DNA from: Gorsachius magnificus
Lineage: Eukaryota > Chordata > Aves > Pelecaniformes > Ardeidae
Direction: 5' to 3'
DNA: 64,000 bases
Assembly: GCA_034008185.1 (NCBI GenBank)
Contig: CM067084.1
Span: 15,085,385-15,149,384, forward strand
In this document: positions 37,201 to 48,724 of the stretch, piece by piece
Layout: each line of letters opens with the position of its first letter
Position numbering within the stretch: the first letter of the stretch is position 1
Made by a program: the position numbers and the translations under genes
Notes under the pieces: model-generated
Database searches by the model: none
What the model was told of the DNA's origin: nothing
Seen by the model: the letters and a program-made list of their open reading frames with translations, nothing else

Positions 37201-40200
37201 TTTTTAGTTGTGTAACCATGAGTTCTGCATACCAAGAAACCACTTAAAAATAACTACATTTCCTGGAATCTTTTTTTTTTGTGAAGCGGGTATGTCCTGA
37301 ACTATCGATGAGCTAAGACACAGGATACAAAGGTTTGGAGAGACTTAAACAGGAAAAAAAAAAAAAAAAGATAAAACTAATCAGAAACTGAACTAGGGCA
37401 TAGGCAGGAAAAGCATGAGATTCCTGGCTCTGGGTCCGGCAGACAGTGTTGGTGATCTTCTGGGTGTGTCTGTTGTGGAGAGAGTTTCTACAAACAGCTT
37501 TGCAAATTACAGCAGAGGTCAAAAATATTTACAAAACATTTAGAAACACAGACTGTCATTCAGCTTTCTCCACCAAGTGAAAATATGTATCCTATCCATC
37601 TTAAGGGGCTTTACATATACCTACGATCTAAGATCCAGTTATCTCCAGTCCAAATTATCTGTCTAGCCCAGTCTGTACATTGTCTATGTAAACTTATATG
37701 CCAGTTTTAATTATGAAAGAAAGATGGACCTGCTGAAGAAAGAAGTTGAATATTTATCTAAATGCTACAATAAACCAAACTGCAGATGCTTCTCTGAAAA
37801 CCATGACAGATTAAATACGTGCTTTTTTTTCTAAACACTTCATGTTTCAATTGGCAGCTACAAGCCAAATTACTCTGCCTAACCCCAAAACAACACTTAT
37901 AAAATTTAAATTTTTTGAAAGTGAGGGGATTTTTTTCTTAAGACTTTACATGGCTAGACTAAACATTTCTAGATTTTTTTTTTTTAAATATATGAAAATC
38001 AGATGCTGTCCACCTGCTAATCACCAAGGTCAGCTAGAAAAAAACCCAACAAATTGTTCCACATTCACATCTGAATTTTTGTGTATGTATAAAAACTTCA
38101 TGTTGTACAACTGTTAGAGCAGTTTGGATTGAGCCAAATATTGAACTAAAGAAGTAGCTTCAGATTTTGTGTTAAGAAATTACCATATACCCTGTATCAC
38201 TGGACAATCCCAGCACAGCTGCAGCCAGCCTCCTTGGATGCAAAGTCTTCCTTTCTTGCATTCACCTGAGATTCCAGTGCTGCAACAGCTCAAAGAGTTT
38301 TGGGGTTTTTTAATAGGTAAAAAACCATGCAATACGTCTTCAGAATGTGTGTATGTTCGTATTTGCAGAGTAGGTTACTGCTGGAAAAAAAAGGATAATT
38401 TTTTGGTTTATGTGAGGAAAGGAGAAAGACTGGTGCCATAGACAAGGATTTCATTAAGATGAAGAAATCGCAGTTCTCCAAAGGGAAAAACAATTAAGCT
38501 TTGCTTGAAGACCTTTCATGAAACAATTTGTGTGGTCTTTATAATTTCAGTCTCTTAAAGAGTGATGGCTGCAGATTTACATGATTGTCTGACCTGGCCT
38601 TGAAATTTGAGTTCCTCTTCAGCCTGCTTAAGCCCTAAATTCCATTCCAACCAAGTAAAGACAATTTTGATCAAAAAGATGTTGCACCAGCATGTAATCT
38701 TCCAATGAAATCTATCAAACCCATAGCAATAGGCCTAAAATAAGACACTAAAACTTGACAACCAAAAAAATTAGCTGCAATTATGTATCATTGTCTTATC
38801 CCCACTGCATCTTCTAAAGTAGTCATCCTCTAAAGCAGATATAGAGCATGTTTTTGCATGTCTGCAAATATTTTCATTATCCGAAAGTAGGACCAAAGAG
38901 TCTCCCAGTGATGTTAAAATGTTGGGAGCAGCAGGAGAAAGCAAAACATTTTTCATCTCATAAAGTGGAACAATCTGAACTAATAAAGTGAAATGAAATG
39001 AAAAAATGGTTAACAAGGAAGAAACCCGATTTATTTACATATTACTTTCCGTCATTTTAAAAGGTTTTGTGTAGTTGGTTTATGGCATTTTTCACTTTCC
39101 TTCTCCAGACCAGAAGTGAAAAAATTTAGTTAAAAATAAATCCAGAAATTAAACCTTCTATAACATTTACAAAGTGTCTGTTTCATGTAAAAGATGAAAT
39201 GTTTTGTTGTCTTCAAAATCCCTTTTTCTCTCTATTGTGGCTGAATCTAGTGCCAAAATATACACGTTTTATAGTGGCATTCTTTATGCTTACTGATAAG
39301 GCTATGAGGCAATATAAGAGAGCAGGAGCCGTGGTCTCATAGCACATATAAGTGGGTTATTTTTGAAGGAAAGACTCTAATACATAAACCCAGTATTATC
39401 TAGTTGCTATTCGTGGTTTTCATTTGTATCTCTCAAACCATCCCTTAAAGGGAGTCAGGGTCCTTAGTAGGAGGACTTCTAAATAACTTGTTTTCTAAAT
39501 AAGAGAAACATCATCTACAAGGAGCATGCTAGTGGACAAACACTGGCAATGGAGAGTAATTATGAATAAATTGCTGTACTTATCATACCTTCTTAAAGCA
39601 AGATGGGAACAATTCAAAAGAATTCTCATAGCTCACTGGAACAACAATGGGAATATTGAGAAAACTTCTTTCATTTTACTGAAGCAGAAACTGGCATCCG
39701 ACTACACATATGACGAAGCTCCCACTAACAGAACGCAAGCATCTGAAGATCAGAACATTTGTATGGGTGGCTGCACATCAAGATCAGGTATTTTCAAACC
39801 CAGCCTAATACTCAGATGTCTACTTGAACAGTTGCATGTCTCAACACCCCAGGTTTTTGGGTTTTTTATTCTTAAATAGGTTAGACATGTAGATGTTTTT
39901 GCCAATTTCTACTCTAATCTGCTTTCACTAAAGGAGAAGTAATGACCTAGTAGATATTACTTCACATTTAATTAAGCTACCAAGACAGAAGGAGGGTGAA
40001 GGATGAGGAAAAGGGACAAAATATTGTTATAGACTACCTGGCCATATTTACTAAAATTTCTTTAGACAAAAATTGGGTCCTCTGAAGATGTCCAGAGGTT
40101 CCTCCCCTGTCCCCTGATTGTGTAGGAATGCTATAAGAAATAACTAGTTCACTTCTTACTACTTGGGATCCAGATTGTTTAACTTCCTGAAGATAGATGC

Positions 40201-40984
40201 CTTGTGGAGTGAGAATAGCTCTTAAAAATAATAAAAATGTCATGCGATGGGGCAACACCAGTGGCAGTCCTAATATCGTCTTGCTTTTCTGCATAATAGT
40301 CTAGTGTGTAACACCATTGTCTGGATAGTGGAAAATCTATGTTCTAGGTTTTCTTAACCTGAAAATCTCTGAACTTACACCTTCCAACTTGTAGAAGTGT
40401 ACTTTAAGTAGCAGGTGAAGGTCTTTTGGGAGGGTTGAAGTCAAAGAGGGGGCACTCTCCAGCCTTCCTGTGGCTATGCAGTCAATGATGCCAGTCATGG
40501 GGACAGAAGAAAAGTAAGCAAGCAGGAATCTATGTGCTCTCATCTGAAAGAGGGCATGGTGGGGAATATCATGCTCTGCTACCAGGCAAGTGCATGTATT
40601 TTACCTGAGACTGTCCCTGGTTAAAAACCAGAGGCTATCACACAAAGTGGGAGAACAGCTCTCAAATCCATCAATATTGCTGGGTGAACCTACACCCTAC
40701 TTGCTTCAGCAATGGGACTAGAATTGATTGACTTCTTATTTGCTGCCTTTTTGACTATTTGACTTTAATCTTCAAGTAACAGCATGGCCAGCATTCAAGG
40801 GAGGGATGAAAAACAAACTCACTCTCAATTCACAGTACCTGGTGGCTGAAGTGCTTTCCTGAAATACAGATTCAAGCTACCTTAGACCGATGCAGCCTTG
40901 AAATACAGCCCTGCCCTCTTACTTTTGGGGCAGATGCTGTAGTAACCATCACTGTAAGGTGTCGGCAGACACCAATAAACTGTG
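37201..40984. other. Gene-poor stretch
   Basis: I see no firm gene or transposon. An A16 run lies at 37354-37369. The 117-codon plus-strand frame at 39526-39879 has no recognisable domain or splice context. Confidence 0.5.
37354..37369. repeat. Poly-A run (A16)
   Basis: Sixteen consecutive A residues without a recognisable retroposed body upstream. Confidence 0.95.
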
Positions 40985-41070
40985 TTCCAGGAGACCAGGG
41001 TTGTGTTTTGGGTGACTTTGAACAAGCCACTTCACCTTAGTTTGCCTCATCTCATTAGTTTCACTTTTGA
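40985..41070 (+). repeat. MIR-like tRNA-derived SINE remnant
   Basis: In order are GAGACCAGGGTT, GGGTGACTTTGAACAAGCCACTTCACCTTAG and TTTGCCTCATCTC. These follow the MIR core and 3' region (TGTGTGACCTTGGGCAAGTCACTTAACC ... CCTCAGTTTCCTCATCT) with scattered changes. MIR-type elements predate the split of mammals and birds, and birds keep few recognisable copies. Assignment is from memory of the consensus. Confidence 0.5.
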
Positions 41071-44000
41071 GAACAACAACAAAAAACCCAACGATAACAA
41101 CCAAAAATAAACCAACTAAACCTTACTGGTTTTAGCTACAGTAAATTTTCTTATCCACTTAGCCCCATTCTTCACTTTCACCCCATTATTAGATACCACA
41201 GATGAGGTAGAACAGACACAAGAGCTTCATGTTCTACAGTCACAGGAGGGAAGGGGCAAGAGGAAGACTATTTTCTGTGAAAAAACAAGGAATAATTTGG
41301 ATACTTATTTATTTTTTAAATGGATAGGCTTTGTTTCCCATTGCAAGCAAAAAATGTATACTTCTTAATCATTGAAAGCCCCTGGAAATTTTCAGTGAAG
41401 TCCACAGGAGGCTGATTGGAAGAGTTACTATAAACAAAGAAACAGTGTTTTGCCCAAAGGTCTAGTCTGTTTTTTCTGGAGAAATTGTCATCTGAATTCT
41501 TCCTCTTAGCATGCTACCTTGGTGTAACGCTCACCACCACCATCCCTCACCCCATAAATTGTTATATTTCACATGCTGGAGTATAAAATTAAATTTCCCT
41601 GAAATTTCTAGCTGTCCATCAGTTTCAGTTTGGTTTTGTGAAGAGACATGTTCATCTTCCTATCATCTGAAGAGACCACGGTGCTTCAGTTGCTGATGAA
41701 AATGTGCATGTGTTGTAGTCATAAGTATTCAAGCACATTTTTTTTTAGTTACTTCTGTTATGGGATTTCCGGCAGGTGAAATACAAATTTCTATTAAAAG
41801 ATAATTTTTTATTTTTAGAGAACTTTATCAGTCACTTCAAGAAGCAAAGGAAGCAATCTGCATGAGCACCATGTATACTGAAATTGTTCAGGACACAGCT
41901 TCCAAAAGTTTGAGCCCATTCTAGAGTTCAACTTTTTTCATTGGAAGGGATTTAAGTTAGGTTAAGGTAGAAATGAGTGATGAAGCAGAAACTGGTTCCT
42001 GACAAAAAAACCCACAAAACACAGCAACAAAAAAACCGTCCCCCACCAAAACCCCAAGTATGAAGGTTTAGCAAGAATTCTCCTGAAGAGAAGAAAAGAA
42101 AGATTATTACTATTACTAACCTTTCACTTAGGGATATAGTGTGCATCCTTAACTTGCATTGCATTTGGTTGTTGAAATCCATGTGTGTCCACACAACCAG
42201 ACAGCAGGGCTGTTGTGTAGAAATCACCATAGAAAGGGCTTCTACCACTAGGATAAAAATAAGCAAACCGTTTTATTGAGTTGATTTCATTCTGAACTGG
42301 AAATACCAGTTCATTTGGATTTCTGTTAACTAAAAGGCCTTCAAGTTAAAAAAAAAAATTGGTAGGTATCCTCTAACCAGCAAGCTGGTACCAATATACT
42401 GACTTAAATATAATTGAAGCCTGTGCCCAACAGCTGTGTTTGCAAAGCTGCTGAAGGTACAAAATACTTTGTTTTTGTAAAAAAGGAGAATGCTTACATC
42501 ATCAATATTTAGGCCAAAACACCCTGAGTTCAGGATTACCTCAAACTACAGTTTTGGTTTTCCCATTATAAAGACAGTCCTTGCTTCCAGTACTTAGGTC
42601 ACACATAAGCTCTTACTCTGAAACATGCTGGTCCTTTCTAACATTTGGACACTTCAAATCAATACTCGTGGCTTTGTTTTGCACTCATCTTTTGTTTTTC
42701 AAGGATAAATGTTGAGTTGCTTGATTTGACTCTCTAAATCTCAGCATCTCCTTTCCAATTCCTTCTACCTTATGCCTTCAGCCCCTTCAGTTGTCTTCCC
42801 TCACTGCAGAGATCTCTACTTCTCAGACTTGATCATTGTCGGTTCCTTACTATCTTGGCTGCTTTCAGCCTTCAAATCTCAATTTCCCATCTGTTCTTCT
42901 AGTCCCTGGTCTTTTTATACTCTTTTTGCTATTTCATCCTTTATATTCTTCTGGACTTCTTAGACCTATTTCTTCCATTATGTAGACTATTTCTAACCCC
43001 GATCTCTGTCCTTGCTTCATTCTTGCCCCCAGGCATCTGACATTGTCACTAAAGCCTTTACATCTGAACCACAGTATTTATCCCATAGTCTTACTTAATC
43101 TCTTAATTTCATTTATTCTTCACATGCTCCCAGCTCTCACTTAAAATTGAAAACATAGCTTTTTGCCATAGCATTTCAGAACTGCACTTTTTGATTTCTT
43201 ACATCTTAGCAAAGGGGGGCATCTGTATCTGTATTATTTATACGCAGAAAGCATTTTGGTCATGCACGTTGTGTGACTACACAAAAATTGCATTGTTCTG
43301 TGTCTCCACACCACCTCTGAGGGTTCCAGGATTCTGTGTGGTGAAAAAGCACAAGGGAATTTTGGAAGATCGTATTTTCCACTGACAGCTCATTCTGAGC
43401 TGAAGCGAGTACACATAGCAGTGACATTTTTAGCTGTGAGTCCAAATGAAATTTTTTTGTGGTAAAAGCCAAGCTAACCCCAGTAGTTCAAAGGCCTACT
43501 GCTATATCCACTTTCTTCAGTTAATATTTGGCCCAACCACATCTACCTCTAACCTGACATTCAGCTTCAGTCTTGTGGTTTTTTTGAATTTGGCATAATC
43601 TACATAGCTGCAAAAGACTTAGCGCCAGCCTCCACTAGTCTGGAGTTGTCATTAAAACATACCTAATATGTCTTACAGGCAAGAAACTGAAGATTCTGTG
43701 AAAAGCAGATATGTTCTCGTAAAGACAGATCCTGCCATCAGATGTTGCCTTCTGAGGAGCTAGGACTGATCCGTAGCACCTCAGTCATACAGCACATGAT
43801 CTCGCACTCATGTGCAATGCATCCCCCAGGGCAGAGGAAAGGATGGTGCCCCATTTCTTTAGCTTGGGTAAAAAAACAGTAGGAGAAAGTTCCTGGTGTT
43901 TTTCTCCCACTTGCACCAATGTAAAAGGCAGAGAATAAAGTGCCTTAGTAGGAGATATAAAGCATAGTCCTTGATGAATACAGATGAACTCCCTGATGTA

Positions 44001-45879
44001 ATTTTTTTCTTAATCGACTGGATTTTGTCCAGAACAGAGCAATAAACAGAACTCATTAATTTTAACATTAATGAAGTCCATGTAGGGTTGGGCTCAGACA
44101 TCTCTTTGTTCAGTTGTCAGAGTACCTGAATCCAACACAAACATTTTGGAGAAGAGCAGAGACAGGGATTACAATATCATCATAGAGCACATGACTTTCT
44201 TCCAAGACCTTTCTGCTGGGCCCCATTCATGCTTACATCTCACTTCTTGCATTCTCTGTGAACGCCCTTCATTGCCCATGAAATAACAGTGCATGAAAGA
44301 AAGTTTTAAGACTCTGGAACCTGGAAGGTGGAAAGTACAGCATTTTCTTCTTTGCTTGCAGTAGTTGCTTTCTCCTCTAAACCCCAGCTGTTAGTTTTGC
44401 ACAGTCATATCCTGAGTTGCCGACTCAAGTTGGTTTATGAGATATGGACAACTGTACCTGCCATAACCTCTCAAACACACTGCATTGCTCTGATTTATGT
44501 GTATGAAAGTGAAGGGCTTTGCTGCTAACCCCCACAAACACTTCCATGACTGGCAAAAATTAAAGCAACTACTGTTATTTTGGATTCCAGATATCTTTTC
44601 CGTTACTCATCTATGGCTGTCTGTTATGTTTGTATGGGCAAGCAGATTATTTTGGTAGATGAGAGCTGCACTCACAAGACAGGATTTTTGTGCATTTTAC
44701 AACTCTGCTCACAAGAGAGGAGCAGACAGTTCAGAACGGCAATACAAGTCGCAGTTTTGCCATGAATTCATTACCAGTGAGAAACTGGTGGCCTCAGCTG
44801 GCACTGGTACAGCAACAAACTGAAAGCTCTAACTCGGCTGAGGAGCTGAACTGGTAGGCCATAAAAAGGCACCAAGCCATCTATCAGTATTCTGGATAAT
44901 TTCCATCTGAAGTTAAATTTTCTACTCTTTTCCCCACTAGCATACAATCCAGGCGTGTTGCCAATCATACTTACCCTTAGCACATGCAAACCTGCTTCAT
45001 TTTCTCAGTCGGCTTCCTAGCAAATACATGCATATAGGGAAAAAAACATGCCCTTTATTGGTACTAAGCAAAATGGTTGTGTGTAAAATGTGTGAATGAG
45101 AACTGAGATCCAGATTTCCAAAGATACTGACATACCTGTGAACATTTCTAGAATCAGTTTAGATTTCCTGATAAAGAAGTAGCTTGTGACCAAGGAGTCA
45201 CATTTCTCTTCTGCTTGGTTAGCATAAAATGAGTAGAATGAAGTTTCTTCTTCTTGGCTCCACCAGCACAAGCTCATTGGGAGCCTATTGGAAAGAAACC
45301 ATTTTGGATTTCCAGGGGAAACAGTTTATGCATTTCTGAGGGTCCAACAAATTTAGATTGCTAAATCTTGTTTCAACAGCACACAAATCAATTTTGATTT
45401 AACGTCTTAAATGTCTAAATGGCTTTCAAAAATTCACATATTTCTACCCAAGACCCTTATAAACTGCAATAGTGAGTGAAGCAACATTAAAATAAGTTTT
45501 TAAACCAGGGGCTGAACTGAGCACTGATTAAGGCATTCTTTATCCCTAAGAGGAAGCCCCATAAGGAAGTATTTAAGCCTAGGAACAGGTAAGCCCTTAT
45601 AAACCCTAGAATTCTGACTTAGACATCCATGTTAATTATATATAAATGAAAATGGTGGAAATTTTGTAAATGGTGGTGTAAATATATAATGTAGCATAAA
45701 AGCATCTATTTTAGCAACACCACAAGGACCAAAAGGAAAGTGGGACAGAAGCTTGCAAAAACTAAATATGTAACCCCATCTTTGGTTTTTCTCAGTTCGC
45801 CCCCTCAAAAAAAACCCCAAACCAAACCCCACAACAAATAAGAGTTCTGTTTAAATGGAACACAGAGAAATGGAAATGA
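41071..45879. other. Gene-poor stretch
   Basis: I see no supported features. A/C-rich low-complexity patches occur near 41.08 and 42.02 kb. Confidence 0.5.
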
Positions 45880-46059
45880 CTGAGCACTGGCACAGGTTGT
45901 CCAGAGAGGCTGTGGGATCTTCATCCTCGGAGATTATTCAAAACCCGTCTGGACCTGGTCCTGGGCAGCTGGCTCTAGGTGGACTTTCTTGAGCAGGGGG
46001 CTTGGACCAGATGCCCTCCAGAGGTCCCTTCCAACCTCAACCATTCTGTGATTCTGTGA
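45880..46059 (+). mobile_element. CR1 LINE 3' end, 5'-truncated
   Basis: The segment runs from GAGCACTGGCACAGGTTGTCC through GAGGCTGTGGGATCTTCATCC, TCAAAACCCGTCTGGACC and CCTCCAGAGGTCCCTTCC to the terminal ATTCTGTGATTCTGTGA. This is the familiar CR1 3' region ending in its short tandem repeat. About 180 bases remain. CR1 copies are usually 5'-truncated and lack target duplications, as here. Confidence 0.92.
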
Positions 46060-46397
46060 AATGTACAGATGCTTCCACATATACTTTAGAATTCAGCAAA
46101 ATAAAGTAAAGGTAGTTGGTTTGTCCAACCTTAAACAGTAAATCAGCAGAACAAGCTGGCTGCTTGAATGGCCAGCTTGCTTTCTGGTCATTGTAAGAAG
46201 AAGACAGATCAAGGACATCCATGCCAATGTATGTAACAGGAACCATCTCAGTAGTTCTCTTTACTGAACAATGTGGGTTAGACGTTTATAATTCATACCA
46301 TTTAATCACAGCTACTTTGTCCTGTCACTACTAAGCTACTGTTGAATTTGCTTCTCTTCCTCATCAGCCTAACCAGCTACTATTTTCTTCTTGGTGT

Positions 46398-46415
46398 GCT
46401 CACAAATTTGTGAGC
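46398..46415. repeat. Perfect 18-bp palindrome
   Basis: GCTCACAAATTTGTGAGC equals its own reverse complement with no spacer. It lies eight bases before a second inverted repeat. Confidence 0.9.
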
Positions 46416-46423
46416 TTTACTTT

Positions 46424-46452
46424 GATATGAGCCTTCTTTGACGGCTCATATC
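46424..46452. repeat. Inverted repeat, 10-bp arms and 9-base loop
   Basis: GATATGAGCC at 46424-46433 and GGCTCATATC at 46443-46452 are exact reverse complements. The pair is followed directly by TTAGGTGAGAG. Confidence 0.9.
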
Positions 46453-48673
46453 TTAGGTGAGAGCCAAATGGGCATTGTCTGCAGCACAGCCTCTTGAGAT
46501 TCCCTCCCTGGCTTTTTAAGTCTCTCCTGACTTGCTTTGCTACCCCAGTCCTCGCAGTCAGTGTCCTTCTGAGCTTTGAGTTTTTCAATTATGAGTGTCT
46601 GTGTGTATGTGGACATGTACATCTTTATTTTAGATTCTGTTCTCACCCTCAAAGATGTTTGCTGATCTATATACCCCATGTTCTCTTCCAGTATGCCAAG
46701 ACTACTGAGGTAAATTTCTAAGGGGGAACAGACAGTCCTGAGTCCACTTGCTTCAGCTGGTGGCCACCTTCTACTTTCTGGCATAGCAACCCATGCCTCA
46801 GTCTTGCTCTATATTCCTCATTTGTTCGTTGCTTTTCATCCATACTGGCTGTTCCTGCGAATGCATGTTTGAAAGCAAACGTTTGGAAATTTCAGTCACT
46901 ACAAATCCCAGAAACCAATTCAACTTCTTAAACAAAAGTATTACAAATATGTTTTGAATAGAAATTTAAAGAGTTTAGTAAGATCTAAAAATACCAGGTA
47001 GGCATCTTTTAAAAGATAGCTCCCTCCCTTTGCCCCCCCCCAGCTCTAGATCTTGCCTGATTGTATAACAAATGCAAATCCTGACAGAATATATGTTTAA
47101 TCTTTGAAAACCTTAAACATGCCATGCCCTAATTCCAGTTGTATACGTTCTCTATTGCCATTTCAGTTCCCAAATTAAAGCTAGCCATAACTTCCTTTGT
47201 CTAGTACTGAATCCATGCACTTCAAAGACGTTGATACTTCCTTTTTTGCTTTTTGCAAGGTCGTTATTTTAATGAGAATCTTTCCAATAATTACAGACTA
47301 CTTTTCTATCATCAAGGTCTATCACTGGTTGTGAAATTCAATATGCGATAAGAAAGCAAATCCAGCCTTCACCAGCATGTCTCAAGGTGCTAAGATTCAA
47401 AATGCAGTGGGGCTGAATTCACTCTTCTAATCACAGTAGGATCAGACTTTGGGATGTCACGTTAATCATCCTCACAATAATCCCATTTTAAAATGTACTT
47501 ATTTAATGCCAGGATTATACATCTTGATCAAAACGTATTCTCGGGTTACAATAGGGTGTCTATAACAGGGCACAGACAGCCTGCCTAGGTGTAATGAGGC
47601 TGATGGATGAATAACAATGTCGCTATTCATACACCCAGACCCTGCTGTATCTCAGCCATCTGCTGCTGAAACTGCAAATCTGTAGAAGATGGTAGATTAT
47701 TTTTTTTTCTTCAGACAGCGCTTCTCATTTGATATAACGTGCAGGCACTGGATCTATGCTTACTTCTTCTAAGTGAGAATCCGAGATCAACTTTTTACTG
47801 TCAGAAGGCACTTGCAAGCTTGGAATAACAAGCAACTGTGAAATTATATTCCTTGAAAGAATATGCCTAACTGGTTGAAACTGTAAAAGGAATTCCTTTG
47901 TTAACACAAATGAGATCTAAAACTTGAGTTTTAGTTGTAAAGAAGTTGTATGGGAGAAGAAAATAGCAGCACAGTATCTATAGCACAGAGCAAGAGAAAT
48001 GCAGCTCAGTAAATTGCTCAGGTGAATGGTCTTGATGACTCCAGTGGATTACCGATGTGAGAAAATTTTGCACAGTTTGGCCTACAGTTACAACTAAAAT
48101 TAATTTGTTTCAGAAGTCATCAGCTTCTGAAACCTCCTGAATGCTCAGGGCTTTGCCTCCAAGAGGCACAAAGCGGTATGGCTGACATCTAGGAAGGACA
48201 CACAGCTGCTTAACACCAGTCCACATGGACACTAGTACTGCAGAACATTACAGGACCTGTGCTAGATGAAGAAGTGGTCTTTGTGTGATGATTAGGTTTT
48301 TGACAACTATTGCAAATGAGGGAAGAAACATATTTTTTTTTCCTAGAAAACAGTGGCTAGTTTACACTTTGTGATTCACACTTAAAGCACAGTATCTACC
48401 ACTATTTGCTGTCTGTTAACACTAGACTGCTATAGTTTACTGCTATCCCAGGATGCTCTGTTAGCAGTAGCTATGTATCTGAAAGCCTGTTACAGGCACT
48501 TATTGCCTAAACAGATTTGATTTCTCTGCATATTTTTAGTCACTGGTCATAGCAGTGATCATTCTATATTCTGTACAGAAGAGAGGGAGCTGGACTTTGT
48601 TTTGTTTCATACAGTTGACTTTTTCCTGGTGTTGTCTTTCATAAAGAAAACCACAAAATGTTTGCACAAATTC

Positions 48674-48724
48674 AGCCTCCAGAAGTCCCTTCCGACCTCA
48701 ACCATTCTGCGATTCTGTGATTCC
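48674..48724 (+). mobile_element. Very short CR1 3' tail
   Basis: About 50 bases running CAGCCTCCAGAAGTCCCTTCC, GACCTCAACCATTCTGC and GATTCTGTGATTCC match the extreme 3' end of CR1, comparable with the last part of the 45.9-kb copy. It also accounts for part of the 153-codon minus-strand frame across this region. Confidence 0.85.

Larger units (their letters stand above)
46060..48673. other. Gene-poor stretch with paired hairpins and one possible exon
   Basis: Two exact inverted repeats lie close together at 46398-46415 and 46424-46452. A possible minus-strand exon at 46647-46717 is described under findings. The remainder has no recognisable content. Confidence 0.5.

Noticed and set aside
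36890..37243. 117-codon minus-strand frame in the CpG island
   Set aside because: Low stop frequency in CpG-rich DNA explains it, and its start would lie upstream of the inferred transcription start.
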